64,000 nt of DNA, from the NCBI GenBank assembly GCA_963781725.1, contig CAWAGV010000002.1, positions 620,001 through 684,000 of the forward strand. Reading direction: 5' to 3'. Position 1 is the first letter of the stretch. Each line of letters starts with the position of its first letter. The position numbers and the translations under genes are program-made. The notes below the pieces were generated by a model. That model was not told the DNA's origin. It made no database searches and worked only from the letters and a program-made list of their open reading frames with translations. The stretch comes from BOG-931 sp963781725. Lineage in GTDB: Bacteria; Pseudomonadota; Alphaproteobacteria; Rhizobiales; Xanthobacteraceae. Positions 52,967 through 62,040 of this stretch are shown here, piece by piece.

Positions 52967-53215
52967 ATGGATATTCCGACGGAGAAGAATCTTCGAGTAG
53001 TTCGCGGCGGTTCGATAGGAACGCTGCGGTCTGAGCTAGAAGACGCAATCGTATATGCGCGGGCCGAGAAAGCTCCGGCTACCTATCGAGCGTACCGATC
53101 TGACTTCGATATCTTCAAAGGGTGGTGCGAAGCGAGGAGTTTGTGCCCCCTGCCCGCCTTACCGGAATCTGTGGTGGTTTTCCTGGCGTCTGAGGCTACA
53201 CGCCATTTTAGCTAA
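52967..53215 (+). pseudogene. N-terminal fragment of a tyrosine recombinase
   Basis: 82 residues. APATYRAYRSDFDIFKGWCE and the following CPLPALPESVVVFLASEATR form the SAM-like core-binding domain of XerC/phage-type integrases. The catalytic domain is missing altogether: the frame stops after HFS and nothing integrase-like follows in any frame. It is a separate remnant from the integrase piece at 46.8-47.1 kb. Confidence 0.7.
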
Positions 53216-53636
53216 ATGCTGCCCTCCAGGTGCCCCGGAATTAAATCGGGCACTCACGATTGGCATATCGACATTTATAGAGTCACTCGGAGCTTGTTGA
53301 GCAACCGGTGTCGAACCGGTTGGATGGCAAATTGCTTGTTGAACGATGACAAGGCGTCGCAAAGGTCGACGTCTCGATGCTTAGATCACTGCTGATAATG
53401 CCTATTATCGGAAGGTAACTCGGTCAAAATCCGCGCAACTCATTTCGTGTTTGGTCGATTTTATTGGTATTTTTTGTTTGCTCCGCTGCAGAACAACCCT
53501 GAATCGAGTGCAGAACTGGGGTGTCGGGGTTAGGTCCCGACCCTACTTTCAGCGTGACGAAAGCCTGACACTCATGACGAGGATCAATCTGTACTTCGCT
53601 CAGACGAGCCGAATGATTCAAACCAGAACGCCGCGC
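53216..53636. other. Gene-free stretch with one hairpin
   Basis: CAACCGG-N7-CCGGTTG (53302-53322) is a perfect 7-base-pair hairpin. No gene is supported. Confidence 0.45.
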
Positions 53637-54620
53637 TCACTCGGCGGCGACGCCTCGCAAGCCAGCCGTGTTAACAACATCGGCCCACAGCGTAACGTCG
53701 CGTTTGATCGTGGCGGCGAACTGCTCAGGACTATCGCCGATCGCCGTGAAACCGCCGCGGGAAAGCTGTTCGATGAATGTGGGATCCTTCGCCGCCTTCG
53801 CGATCTCAACAGTGATGTGATTTATCACTTCATTGGGTGTGCCGGCCGGTGCCACCAAGCCATTCCAGCTATCGACATTAAATCCCTCGTAGCCGGACTC
53901 GCTGACGGTCGGCACGCCGTACGCTTGCGGTGACCGCACCGTAGTTGAGACTGCAAGTATCCGCGCGTTTCCGGTATCCGCCTGCTTTAGGGCCTCCGAG
54001 AGATTGGCAAACGTCGAGTTGATTTGCCCGGCAATGAGATCCAGCATCACAGGTCCTCCACCTTTGTAGGGCACGTGGATGAGTTCGAGCCCGGCCCGTT
54101 TGACGAACAGGGCCATCGCTAGGTGACTTATGGTGCCGACGCCTCCAGAACCGAAGGTGACCTTCCCCGGCCTCGTACGTGCGTATTCGACGAATTCAGC
54201 CAGAGTGGTCACCGGCAATTTGGCATTCACCGTAAGCACAAGCGGGCTGCTGGCCACATTGCTGATCGCGGCAAAGTCTTTGACCGGATCGTAACGCACC
54301 GGCCTAAGAGCCGGAGTCACCGCCATTGGCGATGATACCGCCATGAAAAGCGTGTAGCCGTCTGGGGTAGCCCGCGCCGCCTCTTCCCCGCCGATGGCGC
54401 CGCCATTGCCGCCCCGGTTCTCGATAAAAAAGCTCTGTCCGAACGCTCCACTCAATCGCTGGCAAACAATACGAGCGATCAAGTCGCTGTTGCCGCCCGC
54501 CGCGAACGCCACAATGACCTTGACCGGACGTTGCGGCCAACTCTGCGCATAAGCGGAGGTGATCGAGCCTATCCCGGTTGCGCCGACGGCCGACGCCAAA
54601 AATTCTCGACGCGTGTGCAT
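53637..54620 (-). CDS. Bug/TctC-family periplasmic binding protein
   Basis: 327 residues, intact. The start at 54620 (MHTRREFLASAVGATGIGSI) has AAGGAAT upstream and gives a Tat-like signal peptide with a relaxed twin-Arg motif. WPQRPVKVIVAFAAGGNSDL, GYTLFMAVSSPMAVTPALRP, VTFGSGGVGTISHLAMALFV and LIHVPYKGGGPVMLDLIAGQ are the Bug family landmarks. These proteins bind organic acids for tripartite transporters or sensing. No TctA/TctB membrane genes are in the window. It is the last gene of the minus-strand catabolic run. Confidence 0.87.
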   Translation of the reverse strand: MHTRREFLASAVGATGIGSITSAYAQSWPQRPVKVIVAFAAGGNSDLIARIVCQRLSGAFGQSFFIENRGGNGGAIGGEEAARATPDGYTLFMAVSSPMAVTPALRPVRYDPVKDFAAISNVASSPLVLTVNAKLPVTTLAEFVEYARTRPGKVTFGSGGVGTISHLAMALFVKRAGLELIHVPYKGGGPVMLDLIAGQINSTFANLSEALKQADTGNARILAVSTTVRSPQAYGVPTVSESGYEGFNVDSWNGLVAPAGTPNEVINHITVEIAKAAKDPTFIEQLSRGGFTAIGDSPEQFAATIKRDVTLWADVVNTAGLRGVAAE

Positions 54621-54663
54621 TGGAATTATTCCTTCTCGGTAGTGCGAACCGTGGCGAGCAGCC

Positions 54664-56293
54664 TTAGGCATTGGCCGCGGGCGGCAGCGCCTCACGGCCG
54701 CGGATCATGTCGGAAGCCTTCTCGGCCATCATGATCACGCAAGCATTGATATGGGCCGACACTAGGTCAGGCATCGCTGATGCATCGACGACACGTAGCC
54801 GCTCAATACCGCGAACGCGCAACTGCGGATCGAGCACCGTGTCAGGCGTTGTTCCCATCTGACAGGTGCCGCAGGGATGGTTTGCGGTGACGCTGTTCTT
54901 CTAAGCCAGTCGTCAATTTGCGCATCGGTCTTGACCGACTTGCCGGGCTTGGTCTCTTCACCGCGAAATGGATCGAGCGGCTTCTGATCCATGATGGCGC
55001 GTGCGATCTTGAAGCCCTGCCGCAGCGTGGGTAGGTCATTCGGCGCGGTAAAGAAATTGTAACAAATTCTCGGCGGAGCCAGCGGATTAGCCGAGCGCAA
55101 CAATAATTCGCCGCGGCTATCAGGATGAAGGATAGTTGGGCGGATACCGATGCCGTCGTCGTAGGCTGGCCGTATTACGGGGAACCAGAGGTAAGGCGTA
55201 AACGAAGCGCCGCGAAACATAAACTCGATATCAGGGACTGCCAGCTCTGGGCGAGTCTTGACGAACGCATGTAGTCCGCTCGGAATTACCGTCGCGGGCC
55301 CCTTCCCGAACAAATAAGCGCGGATCATGTTCACCGCCATGCGGTCAATTCGCATTTCGCGGTGAAACCAGCCAGGGTTTCTGCGGCTGTACCCATGTAA
55401 GTGCCGAGATGGTCCTGCAAGTTTTTTCCGACCGGCAAATCAACAATCGTAGGAATGCCGAACTGTTGCAGATGCGCGGCGGGGCCAATTCCGGACAACA
55501 TCAGCAGTTGCGGCGAGTTGAATGCGCCGGCCGAGACAACCACTTCCGCTGTGGCGGTTGCGCGAACGAGGTCGCCGCTTGCCTTCTTGTACTCGACACC
55601 GGTGGCGCGCGTGCCTTCTATCAACAGTCGCGTTGCCTGCGCGCCTACCTCGACCGTAAGGTTGGCGCGTTTCCGTATCGGGCGGAGATAAGCGCGTGAT
55701 GACGATGATCTGCGGCCGTCGCGGACATTATATTGCCCGCGGCCAAAACCTTCCTGCAATTCTGCGTTGTAATCCGGATTGGCCGGAATTCCGGCTGCCT
55801 TGCCTGCTTCAACCCATGCCGTGAACAATGGGTCAGTGGTCTTTGAAAACTCTATGCCGATCGGCCCGGAGGACCCTCGCCAGCGGTTTTCTCCGCCTTC
55901 CCAGGTTTCCAATCGTCTGAAGTAAGGCAGCACATCAGCGTAGGCCCAGCCGCTCGCGCCCTTTTGCGCCCAGCGGTCGTAATCTGCTTGATTGCCGCGC
56001 GTGAATGTCATCACATTAATGGATGACGATCCGCCCAGAACCTTGCCGCGCATCGCGTCAATGCGGCGGTTATAAAGATTGGGCTCCGGCTCGGTCTTGT
56101 AACCCCAGTCATACAGTTTGTATTCGTGGAGCTTACCGAGACCCAGCGGTATGGAAATCAGCGGGTTGCGATCCGGAGGGCCGGCTTCAAGCAACAATAC
56201 CGACGCAGCTGGATCTTCCGTGAGCCGGTTGGCGAGCACGCAGCCAGCCGAGCCAGCGCCGATGATGACGTAATCGTAGCCGTTCGATATCAT
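54664..56293 (-). pseudogene. GMC oxidoreductase with two frameshifts
   Basis: YDYVIIGAGSAGCVLANRLT, GKVLGGSSSINVMTFTRGNQ and GAFNSPQLLMLSGIGPAAHL are in the first frame. The middle (MRIDRMAVNMIRAYLFGKGP) is in a second frame after about 55355. The catalytic HPCGTCQMGTTPDTVLDPQL follows in a third frame after about 54898. In each case one lost base accounts for the break. The restored protein has about 540 residues and would be an FAD alcohol oxidase/dehydrogenase. It resembles, but does not duplicate, the intact GMC gene at 9.3 kb. Confidence 0.87.
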
Positions 56294-56375
56294 GGGGTAT
56301 GGTCGCCGGCGTGCACTGGACTGGGTGACAGCCACGGGTCCCGCAACTCCATTTCTGTATTCAGCTAGTTGCTCC

Positions 56376-57461
56376 TCAGACGGCGCGCCGTATCGACAGC
56401 GACTGCTGGCCGCCCAGATTGTTGAGCATCTTCGCGCAACGCGCGCACATCTCTTCCGCAGTGGTCGCGTCCCCATAACGCGGCGGATTGTCGTTGTCAT
56501 AACACGTGTCGATGCAGCTCACGACCGTAGCAGCGTCAGGATAGACGAAGAACGCTGCAAAATTGCTGTTCGGGTCATTGCCGACATGAAGTGCCCGGTG
56601 CAAAGTGGAGCTGTAGACGTCGTTGGTCCACCTCGCGAACAGATTTCCGACATTCACGACGAAAGTGCCCTCCTTCGGCGTCACGTCGATCCACTCGCCG
56701 GCAGAGTTTCGGGCCTGCAACCCGCCGCTGGAGTCTTGCAGCAGCACCGTGAACGCAGTGTCATCAGCATGCGGCGAGAAGCTCCACTGCGTCAACTGGA
56801 GCTTGGATGGATCGACCGGTCGATAGAGATTCAACATCAGCGACATGTCTGGCTGTCGGTAGAACCCGTCAAAATCATCCTCGGGCTTGCCCAGACTGAG
56901 AGCGAACGCATGGTTGAGCGCGTCGCTGAGGCGGTGAAGGCGCGCTATGTAGCCTTTCATTGTCGGTTCGAAAGCTGGAAGATGATCGCCAGACGGCCAC
57001 TGCGTGCGGCCGGTGCGGGAGTCGTCGCGAGCCTGTTCCCCGGGTTGGAGCTCCCTCGTTAGCGAAAATCGCTCTTTGATATCGACAACCTTGTCCCGAT
57101 TTTTCTCCCGATCAATTCCGCCCGTGCGTACAAAACCCGGCATATCGACGTTCAGCGAACGAACTTTCATCTTCTCCGCAAGCGGCAAATCGAAGAAGCT
57201 ACGCCCTTGAGCCAGTACAGCGTTTAGTTCGCTTGTCGTGAAGCCGTGCCCGACAAGATCGAAGAATCCTATATCGATGCATGCCGCTCGTATTGCACGC
57301 GCGGTCTTCGTACGATCCTCGTGCGTTCCTCCATCCGTGAATGATGAGAGGTCGATCGTCGGAAGATTGGCGAGAGCAACTCTTTTGGTGTTTCGCGCCA
57401 GGCTGCGGCTATCAAAGTCCGCATAAGCGCTTACTTCATCTCCCTGGAGGATATCGACCAT
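56376..57461 (-). CDS. 2-oxoglutarate/Fe(II)-dependent oxygenase, isopenicillin-N-synthase-like
   Basis: 361 residues, intact. LANLPTIDLSSF and GFFDLVGHGFTTSELNAVLA start the DIOX_N part. SFSPHADDTAFTVLLQD carries the HxD iron ligands, and YSSTLHRALHVG holds the distal His. The family RxS motif that grips the oxoglutarate carboxylate is replaced by NSN (DPNSNFAAFFVYPD), so cosubstrate use may differ. Members hydroxylate or desaturate small molecules. It belongs to the minus-strand catabolic run between the alpha/beta hydrolase and the GMC gene. Confidence 0.85.
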   Translation of the reverse strand: MVDILQGDEVSAYADFDSRSLARNTKRVALANLPTIDLSSFTDGGTHEDRTKTARAIRAACIDIGFFDLVGHGFTTSELNAVLAQGRSFFDLPLAEKMKVRSLNVDMPGFVRTGGIDREKNRDKVVDIKERFSLTRELQPGEQARDDSRTGRTQWPSGDHLPAFEPTMKGYIARLHRLSDALNHAFALSLGKPEDDFDGFYRQPDMSLMLNLYRPVDPSKLQLTQWSFSPHADDTAFTVLLQDSSGGLQARNSAGEWIDVTPKEGTFVVNVGNLFARWTNDVYSSTLHRALHVGNDPNSNFAAFFVYPDAATVVSCIDTCYDNDNPPRYGDATTAEEMCARCAKMLNNLGGQQSLSIRRAV

Positions 57462-57642
57462 CGTTTCTCTCTCCCGTTTTTTCTTGAGCGCGTGACTTGT
57501 GCCTCAGCCGGCAAGTGTGCGCAAAGCGCGCACAGCTTTCCTGCTTCTGAACTGCAGTTCAGCGCACGCTCGAAAGGGTTGTCAAGAAACCTGTGGCGTG
57601 CGCTCCGCGCACCTCGACGAAATGCGGTAGCGACTTTCGGGC

Positions 57643-58533
57643 TCATGGCAGCGGCGGCATCGATGGCCCGGCAATCGGGGGGCTAGGCGGCAGACCGCCA
57701 GCCTCCACGGTCTGCTTGAACGAAACAAGGCACGCGAGCATGTTCTCCGCGGTTTGCTCCGGGTGCAGATCCCAATATTCCATTCTCGGCATCAGTTCGC
57801 GCAGTTGCTGCGCGCTGGAGGTGGAATGCGATGCATCGTCACCGGGCCAGATGGAGGCAGGCGTATCGATCGACATCAAGACCTCCGGCCGCGGACCCGA
57901 TACGAACGTGTCGGGGAACATTGCATCCCGGCTTTGAGCGAGGATCGACAGATATGCATCAAGGTCCTGCTTGACGAACCGCGCCGCGAACGCTGGATCG
58001 TTGGCGATGGCGGACGCCCACGGCCCCGCCTCAGGATCGCGCATGAAATTCTGGCCCTTGGCGCGGCGCGCACCGCCTCGAGGCCATGCTGGCTGGCATA
58101 AGCGATCTGTCGATCGAAAAAGGCGTGGGTTCGCAGCTTCCAGCGATACCCGCCACGGGCTGGGCGAGGATAAGAGCCGACAGGATTCCGGGTAGATATG
58201 CGAACTCGGTCGCCACGCCGACGCCCATGCATACGCCGAGGACGAAATGACGTTCGATATTCAAATGCTCAAGCAGCAGCTTGGCGTGCTGGGCGAAAAC
58301 GTTCCACGTCAACAGCTCGATACGGCCACCGGATTTTCCCGCCTCGCGCCGATCGTAGGCAACACGGTGAAATGCTTGGACAGGGCTTCGATAGCATCCA
58401 TGTCCTTCCACTTGCCGTGATCCCAGCTTTGCAAGGTCGACTCAAATCCGCGGGGCGCCATCATCAGGAGGTACGGCCCCGTCCCCTTGGTGACGTAATG
58501 CGTCTTGATTCCATCGAGAGTAGCGAACGGCAC
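57643..58533 (-). pseudogene. Alpha/beta hydrolase with at least two frameshifts
   Basis: Pieces in three frames make one protein of about 290 residues: FATLDGIKTHYVTKGTGPYL and GFESTLQSWDHGKW; then HAKLLLEHLNIERHFVLGVC with the elbow GVCMGVGVATEFA; then DPEAGPWASAIANDPAFAAR and PEVLMSIDTPASIWPGDDAS. The nucleophile position is Cys rather than Ser, as in dienelactone hydrolase-like enzymes. The His end is near MEYWDLHPEQTAENM. Breaks lie near 58350 and 58110. Function would be ester or C-C bond hydrolysis. Confidence 0.75.
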
Positions 58534-58540
58534 TCTTGCC

Positions 58541-59508
58541 CTACGTCAGGACCCTTCTGACTGAAACCAGCTTTTGCAATGTCATCAGCGCGCCTTCCGA
58601 TTTCCCCCCCACTTTTTTTCCCATCACCGCATGCGACAGCTCCGCGACATAGATAGCGCCAGGAATCGACCGCGATACCATGCGGCGCGATGAAGGGGCT
58701 TGGCGCATCAGGTCCGCCATAGTCCCCCAGACGGCGGAGTCCATCCTTCTCCAGAATGCTTACGCGCGGGCCGAGACCCGGCCAATCACGGTTGCTGAAC
58801 TCCCGGCCGGGCGCGAGTTCGGCGACAAAGAAATAAGTTTCGCGGCGCGACAACACAAGCAAAGGCCGCAAGGACGGTAGAGGTCGTTCCATTGGGTCTC
58901 GTATTTTCCGTTGTCGTCGAAAACCTGGATGCGGTGGTTTTCTCGGTCGGCAACATAAACCCAGCCGTCCGCATCACAGCAGATGTTGTGCACGATATTG
59001 AATTGGCCGGGTCCGGTGCCCGGCTCACCCCACGACGACAGAAACTTGCCGGCAGGGGATAGCGATGAACGCGCGCGTTACCGTAGCCGTCCGAAACGTA
59101 GATGTCGCCGTTAGGCGCCAATGCCGTATGCGTACAGCGGTGGAATGGCAGTCCGCTCAAGAAGGGCGCGGGCTGGCCTGACGTTCCGATGGTCAACAGC
59201 AGTGTTCCATCGAGACTATACTTGCGCACGGTGTGGTCGCCGTCGTCGGTACAATAGATCGATCATCGGGTCCCATATGGACCCCGTGCGGCCGGATAAA
59301 CTGGCCCTCGCCCCATGAGCGCAGGAATTTGCCGTCACGGTCGAAAACCGCAACGGGTGTTCGCAAGTGCGAAGACATAGACGCGGTCATGAGCGTCGAC
59401 GCCGACTGCCGCGACATCGCCAAACCGCCAGCCTTCAGGAAGCTCGCCCCAGTTGCGCCCGGGGGAGGCGAAATGATAGCGAAACTCTCCCTGGCCGATT
59501 ACCGTCAT
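58541..59508 (-). pseudogene. Six-bladed beta-propeller (NHL, amidating-lyase-like), multiple frameshifts
   Basis: Propeller blades appear in changing frames: GQGEFRYHFASPGRNWGELP, then TPVAVFDRDGKFLRSWGEGQ, FIRPHGVHMGPDD, KYSLDGTLLLTIGTSGQPAP, ALAPNGDIYVSDGYGNARVH, NICCDADGWVYVADRENHRI, and finally APHGIAVDS and GALMTLQKLVSVRRVLT. Joined, they give about 320 residues resembling peptidyl-alpha-hydroxyglycine lyase-like proteins. At least four frame changes are needed. The start at 59508 overlaps the restored stop of the aldolase gene (ATGA). Confidence 0.75.
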
Positions 59509-60283
59509 GACACGCAGCGGCGGACGAAGGCCGCGCGCTTCGGCGCCGCCGGAACAGCAGACCTACATCGTTGCCGGACAGGATCATCCGCATCCCGAGG
59601 CCGACATATTTCCTGATCAGGTCCGGCTCATACACGCCGCCAAAGCCGACAAATTTGCCCGCCGCATGCGCGCACTAACGACACTTGCCACCGCGTCGCC
59701 ATCCGCTCATGACCGAGCTGGCCCGGGATTCCCAAATCGACGCTGAGATCGTTCATTCCCATGGTCAGCACGTCGATGCCGGGAACGGCAGCGATCGCGG
59801 CGGCATTGTCGATCGCCTTCGCCGTCTCCAGCGTCGCCATGATCATCGTCGCCTGCTCGATCGCGGGGATGACATCCTTCGCCGAACCGCCGCGAAATCC
59901 AAGCTGCGGATAGTTGCCGCCGGCAGAGCGATGGCCGAGCGGCGGAAACCGCAGCGATTCACCGCCTTCTCCGCATCGGCAACGTATCGACGTGTGACAC
60001 GAAGACGCCGAGCGCGCCGCCGTCGAGACAGCGCGCAGCCAGGACCATTTCGCCGGCCGGCACCCGCACCATCGGTACGATGCCGGCGCCGATCGCCGCC
60101 ACCGAAATAGCAAACGCGGTTTCGACCGAGCTCGGGCCGTGCTCCAGATCGATGAACAGCCAATCAAAGCCGGCCGACTTCATGATCGGGCGATCTCGCC
60201 GCTGCGCAGACCCCGCACGCCGACGCCGAGCGATATTCGCCCGCAGCAAGCGCGGTCCGGACCGGATTGGCAATCAGCATCAT
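59505..60283 (-). pseudogene. HpcH/HpaI-family aldolase, multiple frameshifts
   Basis: Pieces: MMLIANPVRTALAAGEYR at the start (60283), KSAGFDWLFIDLEHGPSSVE with the general-base region, IVPMVRVPAGEMVLAARCLD, GGNYPQLGFRGGSAKDVIPA, ALETAK-type MATLETAKAIDNAAAIAAVP, IDVLTMGMNDLSVDLGIPGQ, and KYVGLGMRMILSGNDVGLL. These are class II pyruvate/acetaldehyde-dependent aldolase landmarks. The last frame closes at TGA 59507-59505, overlapping the next gene's ATG. At least three frame changes. It would cleave a 4-hydroxy-2-oxo acid. Confidence 0.82.
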
Positions 60284-62040
60284 GCGTGCGTTCGCGTAGG
60301 CGGCCTGCTTCCGCTTCGCCGCATCTCCGCGCGGAGCGCTTCGGTCGCCTGAGATCGATCTGGTCATGGTCGGTGATGACGACGCCGTAGTCGTCGCGGG
60401 CGCCCTGTTTGCTGACGTAGCGATTCAGGAAGTCGGTGAGCACGAGCTCAGGGTGGCGCTCAAGCGGATCGCCCCAGCCGCCGCCGCCGGTGGTCTGGGC
60501 GCGGATGACCGTGCTTTCGTCACCGGCAACCGGAAGATCCCGGTTGCTTCCACTCGGGGTCCTCCGGCGTCTTGACCCAATTGGTACCGCCGCGGCCGAG
60601 CTTGCCGCCCCACAATCCCCACGGCGGATAGAAATTACGCCGATGCGGCGGCAAGCCCCAGCGTCCCTCTTCCAGCGCGCGCACCTGCAAGCGCAAGCCA
60701 AGGCCGCCGCGATATTTCCCCGGGCCGCCGGTGTCGGGCAGCAGCTCGCGCGCTTCGACGATCACCGGGCATTTCTGCTCGATGCTTTCGATCGGCGCGT
60801 TGCGCACGTCGCCCTGGCACACGGTAACCGAGCCGGATGGACCATCCTGGGTCGGCCGTCCGCCCCAGCCGCCGCCATCGATCGACTGCAGGACGAAGCT
60901 TCTGCCGCGCCGCGGATCGTAGCCGGTGAACGAACGGCCGATCATCATGTAGCCGAAATGACCGGCCGGGATGCGTTCGGGAATGGCGGGCGCAAGCGCC
61001 TTGAACACGGCGTCGACCGAACCCGGAATCGGGCTCGCCCAGTCCGCCATCGCCGCGGGAAGCGGCCATCATGATGCAGCCTTCCGGCACGATGGCCTTC
61101 AGCGCGCGGAACGAGCCTTCGTTCGCGGGCTCGAGGGGCGTCGTCAGCCCTTTATAGGCGATGTAGGCGGCGGCCAGCGTCCGCGAATTATTGTTGCCGG
61201 AGGTCTGCGGCTGCGTGCCGGTGAAGTCGATCTCCATGTCGCTGCCGGACACGGTGACTTTGACGTGGATATGGACAAGCGGCTCCTTGGCGCCCGGCGC
61301 ATCGATATAGTTGTCGGCCTCGTAAATGCCGTCCGGGATCGTCTCGACGACTGCGCGGCATTTACGTTCGGCTTCCGAATAGATGATCTCCATCGCGGCA
61401 GCGATGGTTTCCGATGCCGTAGCGCCTGTAAAGCTCTTCAAGCCGCCGTTCCGCCAGCCGGCAGGCAGCGATCTGCGACCGCAGGTCGCCCATCGCCGCT
61501 TGCGGAAAGCGGATGTTGTCCGAGATCATCTGCAGCAGCTTGTTGTCCGGCTTGCCCGCCTCGTAGATCTTGAGCTGATTGAGCTGCAGTCCTTCGGACC
61601 AGGGATCGGTCGAGCCCAGCGCGCCGAAGCCGGTCGACAGACCGCCGACATCGACCCAGTGCGCCCGGACCGCCGGAAACCCCGTCAGATCCCCATCAAG
61701 AAAGAACGGCGTATAGACCACGATATTGTTGAGGTGCTGCCCGGCCACCGCCTGGTGGTTGGTGATGAGCACGTCGCCCGGTTGGTGAAATTCTCCAGGC
61801 CGTGCGCGCGATGCCGTCCTTGATGACGACGCCCATGTCGGCGATGAAGTGCGAGACGCCGCCGATGTTCTGCGACATCAGCGTTCCGTCGGTATCCAGC
61901 AGCGTGCAACTATAGTCGCACACCTCGTAGATCATCATGTTGTAGGACGTGCGCTGCAGGTCGACCGACATTTCGTTGGAGATGGCCGGCATCGCGTTGC
62001 GGATCACCTCGAGCGTGACCGGGTCGAGGCGATTGCGCAT
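60280..62040 (-). pseudogene. hyuB: Hydantoinase B/oxoprolinase family (HyuB), multiple frameshifts
   Basis: Start MRNRLDPVTLEVIRNAMPAI at 62040. Later pieces in other frames are LITNHQAVAGQHLNNIVVYT, NNNSRTLAAAYIAYKGLTTP, AGHFGYMMIGRSFTGYDPRR, RELLPDTGGPGKYRGGLGLR and TTGGGGWGDPLERHPELVLT. Ordered along the minus strand they make the full about 580-residue HyuB subunit of an ATP-dependent hydantoinase/N-methylhydantoinase or acetone-carboxylase-like enzyme. The restored end stops at TGA overlapping the aldolase ATG. At least four frame changes. Confidence 0.83.
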
